Below are positions 36,117-45,458 of a stretch of DNA of 64,000 nucleotides, in pieces. Source of the stretch: Ferruginibacter sp. (lineage in GTDB: Bacteria; Bacteroidota; Bacteroidia; Chitinophagales; Chitinophagaceae); NCBI GenBank assembly GCA_016786725.1, contig JAEUVU010000020.1, positions 62,001 through 126,000 of the forward strand, read 5' to 3'. Every line of letters begins with the position of its first letter. Within the stretch, counting starts at the first letter, position 1. The notes beneath the pieces were generated by a model. That model had not been told where the DNA came from, ran no database searches, and was given only the letters and a program-made list of their open reading frames with translations. The translations under genes were made by a program, and so were the position numbers.

Positions 36117-36866
36117 ATGCTTAAAAGAGAAAGACAGGCGTACATTGTACACCAGGTAAATCTGCACAACAAAGTGCTGTCAAATACCTTAAGTTCTGAA
36201 ATTGATGTTTCAGAAGATACCATCCGGAGAGACCTTCAGGAACTTGATGAAAAAGGAAAACTTATCAAAGTACACGGAGGCGCCTTATCCCACGCATTTC
36301 ACGACATCACCTACCCCTCCAAAAAAATTTATTCGCAGGACAGTAAAAAGATCATTGGCGAAAAAGCAGCCCGCCTGATAAAAGACGGTATGTTTGTTTT
36401 AACGGGCGGAGGAACAACCATTATAGAAATGGCCAGATCGCTGCCTGCAAACCTTTCTGCAACGCTCATTTCGGGCAGTATACCGGCAGTTGTAGAATAT
36501 ATGCACCACCCAATGATAGAAGTAATTGTTATTGGTGATAAACTATCAAAAAACTCTAAGATCACATTAGGTACACATGCTATTGCTAAAATAAATACCT
36601 TTAAACCCGACTTATGTTTTTTAGGCATTAATGCTATTGACCTGAAATACGGAGTTACCGACAGTGATTGGGATGTAGTGCAGATAAAACAGGCAATGAT
36701 AGAAGCTTCACAAAAGGTAATTTGCCTCACTATTTCTGAAAAGATCAATACCATACAGCCTGTAAAGGTTTGTAATTTAAATAAAATAGATATTTTAATA
36801 ACTGAATTGCCAAAAGAACACCCCCTGCTTCAACCTTATGCAGAAGCTGGGATAACAGTGATGTAA
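36117..36866 (+). CDS. DeoR/GlpR-family transcriptional regulator
   Basis: This 249-residue repressor-type regulator begins MLKRERQAYIVHQVNLHNKV. The winged helix-turn-helix is at about 20-55 (SSEIDVSEDTIRRDLQELDE). The DeoR-type sensor domain follows with FVLTGGGTTIIEMARSLP, TLISGSIPAVVEYM, FLGINAIDLKYGVTDSDWD and LTISEKINTIQPVKVCNL. Family effectors are usually phosphorylated sugars. The gene ends 35 nt before the SusC gene, so it likely controls its own operon. This is a less common arrangement than the sigma/anti-sigma or hybrid two-component pairs typical of SusCD loci. Confidence 0.9.
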   Translation: MLKRERQAYIVHQVNLHNKVLSNTLSSEIDVSEDTIRRDLQELDEKGKLIKVHGGALSHAFHDITYPSKKIYSQDSKKIIGEKAARLIKDGMFVLTGGGTTIIEMARSLPANLSATLISGSIPAVVEYMHHPMIEVIVIGDKLSKNSKITLGTHAIAKINTFKPDLCFLGINAIDLKYGVTDSDWDVVQIKQAMIEASQKVICLTISEKINTIQPVKVCNLNKIDILITELPKEHPLLQPYAEAGITVM

Positions 36867-36901
36867 TAAATTTTTCAGAACTTTTTTAAACAAACCAAAA
36901 C

Positions 36902-39900
36902 ATGACTTATATGAGAAAATTTACAAACAGATTAATTGCTATTCTGTTTTTTATGGTTCCGCTGTTAGCACAGGCACAGGCTCCCGTTAGTGGCCGGGTG
37001 CTGGATGAAAAAGGGCAGCCGGTTGTTGGCGCTACTGTACTTGTAAAAGGTGCAAAAACCGGAACCAAAACAGATGCCAACGGAAACTTCACCATCAATG
37101 CTAAAAGCGGCGATGTACTGGTGATCAGTTCAGTTAATTTTGGAACGCAGCAAACCAAAGTAAAAGACGGGGGTAATGTTTCCGTTAATATGGTTGCCAA
37201 AGATGACATCATGGATGAAGTGGTTGTTACTGCAATGGATATTAAAAAGAACCCCCGGGAACTCGGATATTCCGTTCAAACGGTGAAAGGAAACGAAGTG
37301 GCAGAAACACAACGTGAAAATTTTATTAATGGGCTGCAGGGCCGTGTAGCCGGGCTTAGCGTAACCCCTACTACCGGAACTGCAGGTGCATCCTCCGGCA
37401 TTATTCTAAGGGGGTTTAATACCCTTTCGGGCACCAATCAGCCGCTGTTTGTGATTGATGGGGTAATTGCCGATAATACTACATTCAACTCCAACTCACA
37501 AGGAGGAAGCGGTGTAGGGCTGGCAAGTGACGGCAACAACAGGAATATTGACAATACCAACCGTATTGCAGATTTAAACCCCAACGATATAGAATCTTAT
37601 ACTGTACTGAAGGGACCCGAAGCAACTGCATTGTACGGCAGTTCTGCCAGCTCGGGAGCTATTGTAATTACAACAAAAAAAGCAAAAACAACAGGTAAAA
37701 AATTAATAGTAACATACGATAACAATTTCCGTTTTCAGAAATTAACCAGGTTTGCTGAGGTTAATAATGAATACGGGCCCGGCGCAGCCAATGGCGTACC
37801 TGACCCGATTGGGCGTTTTACTTCTTTTGGCCCCAAATGGCCTGCCGGTACAAAATTGTACGATAATGTAAATAATTTTTATGAAACGGGTTTTTCTCAA
37901 ACACATAACCTGGGGGTTGAATTTGGGATAAAAAACCTGGCATTCAGGGCATCGGGCCAATACCTCAACAACAGTGGTGTGGTACCAAATAATTTTTACA
38001 CTAAATACACCGGTCGTATTTCCAATACAACCAAAATTGGCAAGTATATAACATTAACCCCGTCCGTTGCTTATTCCTATGCCGATAATAAAAAACCAAC
38101 CAAAGGCGCTTCATCTTATCTAATGAGCCTGTACCAATGGCCTTCAAATAATGATATTACGAGGTACCAGGATGACTATGGTGGTAAGCTTACTTTATTT
38201 AATTCGAACCCCAATGCAGATTTTGATAACCCCATCTGGAGTACAAAAAATAATACCATGGGTGATATTACCCGCCGCTGGATAGCTACAATGGGTATAG
38301 ATATCAAGCCTTTTGAATGGCTTACTGTTGCCGGCAGGTTTGGATATGACACTTACAAAACTGATGGCTATATTTTAAACCATCCACAGTCTTTTTTTCT
38401 TACTGCCCAAACCTTAGGCCGGCTTGAGAACTACTACACCACCTACAAAGGATATAATCATACCATTACAGCAAGCGCTAAAAAAGAATGGAAAGGTTTT
38501 AGCGGCCGTTTACTGGTTGGTACCATGTGGCAGGATTTTGAAACCCAGCAATATGCTGTAGTGGGAAACGGCATTGCCGATTCAGTGGTTAATGGCAGGA
38601 TGTACAAGTATGGAAGTATTATTACCGGCTTTAATCCTACAGACAGCAACCTTACCAACCCCGGTTCACGCCAGCGTTTACAACGGGCCTTATCTCTGGG
38701 TTTGCCTAACCTGAGAATTTTCAGGCAACTTGCCTATTTTGGAGAAGTTTCACTGGGCTACAAAAATGTTGTGTTTGTTACCTATTCACACCGCTTTGAA
38801 AAAGCTTCCCCCATTCCTCCCAAAAATAACAATTACAGTTACCCCGGTGCCAGTTTAAGTTTAATAATGTCTGATATTTTCCCAATCCTTAAGAAAGGCG
38901 AAATCCTTGACTATTTTAAATTGAGGGCCTCTCTGGCAAATACTGCAAGGCTAAATGACCCTTACAGCAACCAGCGTGTTTTTGTGCCTAACCAGAGCAG
39001 TTCAAACAACCCGGGCGGTACATTTACATACAGCTTTACCAATAATAACCCCGACCTGGTGCCTGAAAGGCAATCAACTTACGAAATAGGTACCGAAATG
39101 AGGTTTTTAAACAGCAGGATAAACCTGGAAGTTGCTTATTACAATACACTTTGCACCAAACAGATCAGCCAGGGTTTCCGGGCCAGTTATGCCACTTCAG
39201 CAGTATTGAATACTACAAATGCCTCGTCATTGCGTAACCAGGGTGTTGAAGTTACTTTGAATCTTAATCCGGTGAAAAAGAAAAATTTCAACTGGAATAT
39301 TAATTTCAACTTCAACCATATGTGGAGTAAGGTGTTAACCCTGCCCGAATCTATTGGCCCGCTTAATGATTATTACAATTCAGATACTTATATTTCCAAT
39401 GTAAGAGGCGGCTTGATCAGGGGTTTTTCTACCGGTACCATCACCGGTTCAACGTATCAGCGTAACCAGGCCGGTCAAATCCTTATCAATCCGGCAACCG
39501 GTTTACCATTAGTTGTTCCCGGCAACCAGCTTATTGCCGACCGTAACCCTGATTTTACTTTGGGTACCTTAAACACATTCAGGTATAAAAACTGGACCTT
39601 AAGCTTTTTATGGGACTGGAAAGTTGGCGGTGATATTTATAACGGAACAGACCAGGTACTTACCACCATTGGCAAAAGTGCCCGTACTGCAAACCGTAAC
39701 AATGCAATTATTGTAGACGGGGTGCTTAACGATGGTTTACAAAATACAGCCAACCCAACAAAAAATACCATTGTCATCATCCCTAATTTCTTAAGTACAT
39801 ATTATACCACCATGCCTGATGAAGAATTTATTGAAAAAGATGTTAACTGGTTCAGGCTAAGGGATATCACTTTAAACTACAAACTGCCGCAAAAACTTAC

Positions 39901-40099
39901 CAAGCGTGTTAAATACTTAAAATCTATGAGCTTTTTTGTTACCGGAAGCGACCTGATCCTTTTTACCAATTACAGGGGAGCAGATCCTTCAATAAATGCC
40001 AACAATCCTGGTACTTTGGGTGTGGGCGGTTATGGTATGGATTTGGGTAATGCCCCTACACCGGTAGGTTTTAGCTTTGGTTTAAAAGCCGGTTTTTAA
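36902..40099 (+). CDS. SusC/RagA-family TonB-linked outer membrane receptor
   Basis: This 1065-residue protein has a signal peptide (LIAILFFMVPLLAQAQ). The ATG at 36902 is used here; an internal ATG at 36911 (MRKFTNRL) is an alternative. The N-terminal carboxypeptidase-like domain (GRVLDEKGQPVVGATVLVKG) is followed by the plug with GIILRGFNTLSGTNQPLFVI and IESYTVLKGPEATALYGSSA, the SusC signature. The C-terminal part is the 22-strand barrel ending in GFSFGLKAGF. The family imports oligosaccharides or peptides using TonB energy. It is followed 37 nt later by susD. Confidence 0.95.
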   Translation: MTYMRKFTNRLIAILFFMVPLLAQAQAPVSGRVLDEKGQPVVGATVLVKGAKTGTKTDANGNFTINAKSGDVLVISSVNFGTQQTKVKDGGNVSVNMVAKDDIMDEVVVTAMDIKKNPRELGYSVQTVKGNEVAETQRENFINGLQGRVAGLSVTPTTGTAGASSGIILRGFNTLSGTNQPLFVIDGVIADNTTFNSNSQGGSGVGLASDGNNRNIDNTNRIADLNPNDIESYTVLKGPEATALYGSSASSGAIVITTKKAKTTGKKLIVTYDNNFRFQKLTRFAEVNNEYGPGAANGVPDPIGRFTSFGPKWPAGTKLYDNVNNFYETGFSQTHNLGVEFGIKNLAFRASGQYLNNSGVVPNNFYTKYTGRISNTTKIGKYITLTPSVAYSYADNKKPTKGASSYLMSLYQWPSNNDITRYQDDYGGKLTLFNSNPNADFDNPIWSTKNNTMGDITRRWIATMGIDIKPFEWLTVAGRFGYDTYKTDGYILNHPQSFFLTAQTLGRLENYYTTYKGYNHTITASAKKEWKGFSGRLLVGTMWQDFETQQYAVVGNGIADSVVNGRMYKYGSIITGFNPTDSNLTNPGSRQRLQRALSLGLPNLRIFRQLAYFGEVSLGYKNVVFVTYSHRFEKASPIPPKNNNYSYPGASLSLIMSDIFPILKKGEILDYFKLRASLANTARLNDPYSNQRVFVPNQSSSNNPGGTFTYSFTNNNPDLVPERQSTYEIGTEMRFLNSRINLEVAYYNTLCTKQISQGFRASYATSAVLNTTNASSLRNQGVEVTLNLNPVKKKNFNWNINFNFNHMWSKVLTLPESIGPLNDYYNSDTYISNVRGGLIRGFSTGTITGSTYQRNQAGQILINPATGLPLVVPGNQLIADRNPDFTLGTLNTFRYKNWTLSFLWDWKVGGDIYNGTDQVLTTIGKSARTANRNNAIIVDGVLNDGLQNTANPTKNTIVIIPNFLSTYYTTMPDEEFIEKDVNWFRLRDITLNYKLPQKLTKRVKYLKSMSFFVTGSDLILFTNYRGADPSINANNPGTLGVGGYGMDLGNAPTPVGFSFGLKAGF

Positions 40100-40136
40100 T
40101 TAATGTATAATAAAGTAAATTTTTAAAAAAAATTGT

Positions 40137-41798
40137 ATGAAAAATAAAATGATAAAACCAATATTTTTCCTGGGGATGATAAGCATTGTATTTGCATCTT
40201 CCTGCAAGAAAAAAATTGATGATGCATATACAAATCCCAATTCTCCGGTTAGGGTTCCGATTGAAAGTATCCTGCCTGGTGTAATCGGCGGCTTTACAGC
40301 CTTCTTTTCCTCGGCAGGTACAGGTTATGGTGTTCAGGCCGATGGTATATTACTGGGCCGCTATATACAATACTGGGGCACCCAAACCAATGCTGAACTG
40401 TATGGCCAGATGGGTTTTCCGGGCAGCCCTCCGGGTAGTGCAAGTGACAATACCGGTGGCCTTTGGGCTGCGGTATATTATGGGCATGGCGGTAATGTAA
40501 ACCGGATTATTGATTGGGGCACAGAGGAAGGAAAGTGGGATTATGTAGGCGTTGGCTGGGCCATACGGGCCTGGGGCTGGCTGGAACTTACCAATTGCTA
40601 CGGTGATGCTATTTTAAAAGAAGCATTTAATACCAGCCTTACACAGTTTAAATACGATACCCAACAGGAATTTTACGACAGTTGCCGGGTGATATGCCAC
40701 CGCTCATTAAGTTATTTAAACAGGACCGATGGCGCTGTAAGCCAGGCCAATCTTGCCGTAGGCGATGCCTTTTTCTATAATGGTGATGTAAGCAAGTGGA
40801 AAAAATTTGTTTACGGAATCCTTGCCCGTTCTTATATAAGTTTAAGCGGCAAGGCTAATTTTGTATCAAGTGGTTATGCTGATTCGGCCATTAAATATGC
40901 AAACCTCTCATTGACAACCAATGCCGACAACGCCTTAGTGAAAGTATCCGGTGGTTTAACATCGGCAGTAAACAATTACTTTGGCCCTTTCAGGGGTAAT
41001 ATAGGCGCCATCAGACAGTCTGCCTACATTGCCGATCTGATGTCGGGTAATAATACCCAGGCTTTTACAGGTGTAGCCGACCCCAGGAGCCATTACATGC
41101 TGAGGCAAAACCTGAATGGCACTTATAAAGGCTTTACCCCATGGCTGGGCTCAGGCGGAGTTTCTGCCAATGATTATCCCAGAAATTTCTGGGGGCACCC
41201 AACACCAAGTTCAACACTTGCGCCAACTGCCGACAGCGCCCGGTACCTATATCAAAATACCAGCCCCTGGCCCATGATGACCGCATCTGAAATGCAGTTT
41301 ATTGTTGCTGAAGCAGCTATACGTAAAGGAGATAATGCAACAGCGCTTACAGCCTACACAAATGCCATCAGCCTCAATTTTGATATGCTTACTACAACTT
41401 ATAATCAAAATATCCCGGCTGCCCTTGCAATTACACCTGCCTCTAAAGCTTCTTACCTGTCAAACACGGCAGTAGTACCTGCAACACCTGCCGGGTTAAC
41501 ACTTACCAGGATCATGCTGCAGAAATATATTGCCTTATACGCCTGGGGTGTGCAGCAAACCTGGACAGATATGCGTAAGTACCATTACACAGATATTGAC
41601 CCGGCAACCGGTAACCAGGTGTATGCTGCCTTTACGCCACCATCGGGCACCAACCTGATTGCTTCTAACAATGGCAAACTTGTTTACAGGTGCAGGCCAA
41701 GGTACAATTCAGAATACCTGTACAATATACCGGAATTAACAAGGCTGGGTGCGCTGGCCGGGGATTATAACACAGTGAAACCCTGGTTTGCAGAATAA
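40137..41798 (+). CDS. SusD/RagB-family outer membrane lipoprotein (SusD-like type 2)
   Basis: This 553-residue surface lipoprotein has a signal with lipobox FASSCKKK (Cys23). The mature start (IDDAYTNPNSPVRVPIESIL) and VGWAIRAWGWLELTNCYGDA are SusD-like TPR-type helices. MTASEMQFIVAEAAIRKGDN and TLTRIMLQKYIALYAWGVQQ are typical of the SusD-like 2 group. It forms the lid that captures substrate for the SusC partner. The substrate cannot be assigned because no glycosidase or peptidase gene is in the operon. Confidence 0.93.
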   Translation: MKNKMIKPIFFLGMISIVFASSCKKKIDDAYTNPNSPVRVPIESILPGVIGGFTAFFSSAGTGYGVQADGILLGRYIQYWGTQTNAELYGQMGFPGSPPGSASDNTGGLWAAVYYGHGGNVNRIIDWGTEEGKWDYVGVGWAIRAWGWLELTNCYGDAILKEAFNTSLTQFKYDTQQEFYDSCRVICHRSLSYLNRTDGAVSQANLAVGDAFFYNGDVSKWKKFVYGILARSYISLSGKANFVSSGYADSAIKYANLSLTTNADNALVKVSGGLTSAVNNYFGPFRGNIGAIRQSAYIADLMSGNNTQAFTGVADPRSHYMLRQNLNGTYKGFTPWLGSGGVSANDYPRNFWGHPTPSSTLAPTADSARYLYQNTSPWPMMTASEMQFIVAEAAIRKGDNATALTAYTNAISLNFDMLTTTYNQNIPAALAITPASKASYLSNTAVVPATPAGLTLTRIMLQKYIALYAWGVQQTWTDMRKYHYTDIDPATGNQVYAAFTPPSGTNLIASNNGKLVYRCRPRYNSEYLYNIPELTRLGALAGDYNTVKPWFAE

Positions 41799-41823
41799 CT
41801 GATTAACTTTTAAAAAAACGAAA

Positions 41824-42612
41824 ATGAGAAATAAATTTAAAATTCTGGTAACAGCAGCAATCAGTATCCTGTTTATTAATTCCTGCTACGAAAAGAATAC
41901 ATCATTAACCACATTGCAGATCAATGCTGCCAATAATATTGCTTACGTCAAATTCATCAACACTTATGCAGCCAGCAACCCTTCTACTGTTTCACCTTCT
42001 GCGGGGCCATCGGTAAATATTTTTGTAAACGATGTTAAGATAAATGCTGCGCCGCTTGCTTATGGTGGCTCGTTCCCGCTATCACCGGCATATACCGGTG
42101 TTGCACCGGGCCTCGCCATCAATATAAAAGTGATACTGAACCGAACCAATAACACACCCGTTGCTGGCGATACCATCAGTAATAAGAACTACGACCTGGG
42201 AGTAAACAGCTACACCACCTTTTATATTGCCGATACCACCCCAAACCCAACACCTTTCAATCCGTTTGTAGTTCCTATTCAGGAACTGATTACAGATGCA
42301 CCAGTAAATTTCTACAGGGCCAGGTTTGTAAATATGATACCCAGCAACGATACACTGGAGGTATTTTCAAAGCGGTTAAATGCTGTGATCTTTAATGGTC
42401 AATTGTATAAAAATGCCAGTCCGACGGTAGAATTGCCTATTCCTGCTGTAAGCGATACATTTCAGTTAAGAAAAGTAAGCGCCCCTGCAACTGTACTGGC
42501 AACAATTAATACCTTCTTACCTACTTCGTCAAGAACCTATACAGTTTATTGCACCGGGCATATTACCGGTACGCCTCGTGCAAGGGTATTAACATCTTTT
42601 ACCAACAGGTAA
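41824..42612 (+). CDS. DUF4397-domain lipoprotein
   Basis: This 262-residue protein has a lipoprotein signal (AAISILFINSCYEK, Cys21). Two beta-sandwich repeats follow: IAYVKFINTYAASNP..VNIFVNDVKINAAPL..GVAPGLAINIKV and YRARFVNMIPSNDTLEVFSK..TFQLRKVSAPATVL, matching the DUF4397 pattern. It is probably an accessory surface protein to SusC/SusD. It lies 25 nt after susD and ends the operon before a terminator. Confidence 0.82.
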   Translation: MRNKFKILVTAAISILFINSCYEKNTSLTTLQINAANNIAYVKFINTYAASNPSTVSPSAGPSVNIFVNDVKINAAPLAYGGSFPLSPAYTGVAPGLAINIKVILNRTNNTPVAGDTISNKNYDLGVNSYTTFYIADTTPNPTPFNPFVVPIQELITDAPVNFYRARFVNMIPSNDTLEVFSKRLNAVIFNGQLYKNASPTVELPIPAVSDTFQLRKVSAPATVLATINTFLPTSSRTYTVYCTGHITGTPRARVLTSFTNR

Positions 42613-42633
42613 TAAATAAGTATTAAACTAAAT

Positions 42634-42666
42634 AAAAATGGCTTTCCAAATGAGAAAGCCATTTTT
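42634..42666. terminator. Bidirectional intrinsic terminator
   Basis: A 13-bp stem AAAAATGGCTTTC / GAAAGCCATTTTT with a 7-nt loop sits between the convergent DUF4397 gene and the SpmAB-fusion gene. A-run and T-run serve both strands. Confidence 0.93.
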
Positions 42667-42682
42667 ATTATCCCCCTTTCTT

Positions 42683-44158
42683 TTATCCAAAGAACAAATA
42701 GCACATTGCAATGCTCGTAATTATGCAAACCAGGTCGGCCAGCAGCATGGCGCCAATGCTGTAGCGGGTATTTTTTATACCTACTGAACCAAAATAAACC
42801 GCCACTACATAAAAAGTGGTATCACTTGCTCCCTGAAAAATTCCGGATAACCTGCTGGGGAATGAATCAGGTCCAAAAGTTCTCATCGTATCTACCATCA
42901 TGCCTCTTGCCGCCCCCCCGCTTAGCGGCCGTATGAGCGCTGTAGGTAACCCATCAACAAACCTTGTATCCGTACCAAACATGGCAAAGAAATATTTTAT
43001 TCCATTAATGATAGCATCAAAAGTTCCGCTGGTACGCAGCATACTTACAGCTACCAAAATACCCAGTATGTATGGTATTATCCTGATGGCTGTATCAAAA
43101 CCATGTTTTGCCCCATCAAGAAATGCAGAAAATATATCTATCTTTTTATACAAGCCGCCCAGTACGATCAATAGAAACACCAATAGAATAAGGCCATTAC
43201 TAAGGGTGCCGGAAAATAATTGCAACGAACCGGTGTTAAGCCTGGTAACATACCAAACCAATGATGCTATTATAAGAGAGATACCAGATACCCACAGTAT
43301 CACAACCGATTGAATAAGATTTATTCTTTGCTTTATTGATACAATGATCATGGCTGCAATGGTACCAACAAATGTTACAATCATGCAGGGTATAAAAATA
43401 TCAGTAGGGTCGCTGGCTTTTTGTGCTGCCCTTACAGCAATCACACTAACCGGTATCAGGTTGAGCCCGGCGGCATGTAAACACAAAAACATGATCTGCG
43501 GATTGGAAGCAACATCTTTATTGGGGTTAATTTCCTGCAGGCTTTCCATCGCCCTTAGTCCAAAAGGTGTAGCAGCATTATCCAAACCGAGCAGGTTTGC
43601 AGAAAAATTCATGATCATATGCCCCATTGAAGGGTGGCCTTTGGGGATTTCAGGAAAAAGTTTTGAAAAGAACGGCCCTACTATCCTTGATAAAAAACGT
43701 ATGCCACCTGCTTTTTCTGCAATACTCATAAAACCAATGAAGAGTGCCAGCACTCCAATCAGTTTCAGGCATATTTCAACTGCTGTCCAGCAGGTTTCAA
43801 TTACACCATCAACGGGTTTTTGTTTTCGGCCCAGTATAAAATCCGGCTCCACTATTCTTGCTGATGCAAACTTAGCTTGTACTTTTAATGCGCTGTCCCT
43901 GGTTGTATTTTCTGCAATGATATACCTGGTGTCTTTATCAGCCTCTTTTTGAAAATTGTAAGGATAGTCTTTCATTTGTGCAGCTAATGCGGCAGACGAA
44001 TTGCTGTCGAGCACCGATACAACCTTAAATTCATCTTTACTGGTACCCGATACCATACGGATGAATATATCGTCCCGCCCGGTTTTAAAGGCATAGTTGT
44101 ACCCTGCAACCAGGATTGCCACAATGATAAAAGCGCTCCATATCCTGCTTAAAGCCAT
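42683..44158 (-). CDS. Nucleoside-recognition (Gate) membrane protein, SpmA-SpmB fusion type
   Basis: This 491-residue membrane protein joins two nucleoside-recognition/Gate domains that are separate SpmA and SpmB in endospore formers. The first half shows GVLALFIGFMSIAEKAGGIRF and MGHMIMNFSANLLGLDNAATPFG. The second half shows LDGAKHGFDTAIRIIPYILG and RPLSGGAARGMMVDTMRTFGP followed by SIFQGASDTTFYVVAVYFGS-like segment. The N-terminal ~100 residues are an extra soluble loop between helix 1 and the first Gate domain. Sporulation is not expected in Bacteroidota, so the role is a transporter-like membrane function of unknown substrate. Confidence 0.88.
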   Translation of the reverse strand: MALSRIWSAFIIVAILVAGYNYAFKTGRDDIFIRMVSGTSKDEFKVVSVLDSNSSAALAAQMKDYPYNFQKEADKDTRYIIAENTTRDSALKVQAKFASARIVEPDFILGRKQKPVDGVIETCWTAVEICLKLIGVLALFIGFMSIAEKAGGIRFLSRIVGPFFSKLFPEIPKGHPSMGHMIMNFSANLLGLDNAATPFGLRAMESLQEINPNKDVASNPQIMFLCLHAAGLNLIPVSVIAVRAAQKASDPTDIFIPCMIVTFVGTIAAMIIVSIKQRINLIQSVVILWVSGISLIIASLVWYVTRLNTGSLQLFSGTLSNGLILLVFLLIVLGGLYKKIDIFSAFLDGAKHGFDTAIRIIPYILGILVAVSMLRTSGTFDAIINGIKYFFAMFGTDTRFVDGLPTALIRPLSGGAARGMMVDTMRTFGPDSFPSRLSGIFQGASDTTFYVVAVYFGSVGIKNTRYSIGAMLLADLVCIITSIAMCYLFFG

Positions 44159-44160
44159 TT

Positions 44161-44354
44161 TAAGTAAAAATTAAAAAGTAAAAAATAAAAACAACCTTCA
44201 TATTTGAAGTTCATTAAAATATGGAATCTGAAATTAGTGTTTTCTCACGAAATAACTCATATCGTTCCAAACCTTACCTTTGCAGCCAATTTGGAAAATT
44301 AGAAATCCCGTGCAGGCCTTTTTAATTTTGACTTTTAACTTTTTAATTTTTTAG
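44161..44354. repeat. AT-rich inverted-repeat pair flanking the ychF promoter region
   Basis: The left arm 44161-44190 is built of AAAAATTAAAAAGTAAAAAA-like words, and the right arm 44319-44354 of TTTTTAATTTTGACTTTTAA-like words. Read on the opposite strand the right arm reproduces the left-arm pattern. About 128 nt separate them. Low complexity makes it hard to align base by base. Confidence 0.45.
44275..44282 (+). promoter_or_regulatory. Candidate -7 box for ychF
   Basis: TACCTTTG, a full match to TANNTTTG, 74 nt before the ychF ATG. No clear TTTG is present at the -33 distance. Confidence 0.35.
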
Positions 44355-44356
44355 AT

Positions 44357-45454
44357 ATGGCTTTAAAAGCAGGAATAGTAGGATTACCCAATGTAGGCAA
44401 ATCAACCTTATTTAATGCGGTGAGCAACAGCGCCAAGGCGCAGGCAAGCAATTACCGCTTTTGTACCATAGAACCGAATACAGGCCTGGTGAATGTGCCT
44501 GATGCACGTTTGAATAAACTGGCAGAACTGGTGTTGCCGGACCGTATTGTACCTACCCAGATTGAGATTGTAGACATTGCAGGGCTGGTACGTGGAGCCA
44601 GCAAAGGCGAAGGGTTGGGAAATAAATTTTTAGCCAATATACGTGAAGTGGATGCTATTATTCATGTGGTGCGTTGTTTTGAAGATGATAATATTTTAAG
44701 GGATGAAGGCCCGATAAACCCGGTTAGCGATAAAGAGATCATTGAAACTGAATTACAGCTGAAAGACCTGGAAAGCGTTGAAAAGAAAATGCAGCGTACC
44801 GAAAAAATGGCGAAGACAGATCCTAAGATGAAGACTGAACTGGAAACGCTTATCCGTTGTAAAAAACATCTTGAAGAAGGAAAAAATATCATAGCGCTGG
44901 GTTTAACCAAAGAAGAGAAATCGGCCATTGATGATTTATTCCTGCTTACCGATAAGCATATTTTGTATGTAGCCAATGTAGATGAAGCCAGCATGCATAC
45001 CGGCAATAAATATTCAGAAGCGTTGATTGAAGCTGTAAAAAATGAAGGCAATGAAGTAATAGTAATGACCAATGCCATTGAAGCACAAATTGCAGAGTTT
45101 GAAAACCCTGAAGATAAAGCTATGTTCATGGAAGAATATAAGATGGTGGAACCGGCTTTGGACCGCCTTATCCATTCAACTTACAAATTGCTGAACTTAT
45201 CAACCTACTTCACCGCAGGCGTGCAGGAAGTAAGGGCCTGGACGATTGAAAAAGGGTGGAAAGCGCCACAGGCCGCCAGTGTAATACATACCGATTTTGA
45301 GAAAGGGTTTATCAAAGCAGAAGTAATTGCCTACGATGATTTTTTAAAATACGGATCAGAAGCTGCATGCAGAGAAAATGGCAGATTGCGTATTGAAGGA
45401 AAAGAATACCTGGTGCAGGATGGTGATGTGATGCATTTCAGGTTTAATGTGTAG
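44357..45454 (+). CDS. ychF: YchF/Ola1-type redox-regulated ATPase
   Basis: This 365-residue TRAFAC P-loop NTPase hydrolyses ATP rather than GTP. G1 is GIVGLPNVGKSTLFNAVS at 6-23, with IVDIAGLVRGASKGEGLGN as the G3 region. The altered G4 region is VANVDEA. A helical insertion and the C-terminal TGS domain (about 280-363, ending VQDGDVMHFRFNV) complete the fold. It is normal length for the family and binds ribosomes. It is transcribed alone. Confidence 0.96.
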   Translation: MALKAGIVGLPNVGKSTLFNAVSNSAKAQASNYRFCTIEPNTGLVNVPDARLNKLAELVLPDRIVPTQIEIVDIAGLVRGASKGEGLGNKFLANIREVDAIIHVVRCFEDDNILRDEGPINPVSDKEIIETELQLKDLESVEKKMQRTEKMAKTDPKMKTELETLIRCKKHLEEGKNIIALGLTKEEKSAIDDLFLLTDKHILYVANVDEASMHTGNKYSEALIEAVKNEGNEVIVMTNAIEAQIAEFENPEDKAMFMEEYKMVEPALDRLIHSTYKLLNLSTYFTAGVQEVRAWTIEKGWKAPQAASVIHTDFEKGFIKAEVIAYDDFLKYGSEAACRENGRLRIEGKEYLVQDGDVMHFRFNV

Positions 45455-45458
45455 AGAT

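Noticed and set aside
42683..44158. Sporulation function from the SpmA/SpmB names
   Set aside because: No other sporulation gene is visible and the lineage does not form endospores.
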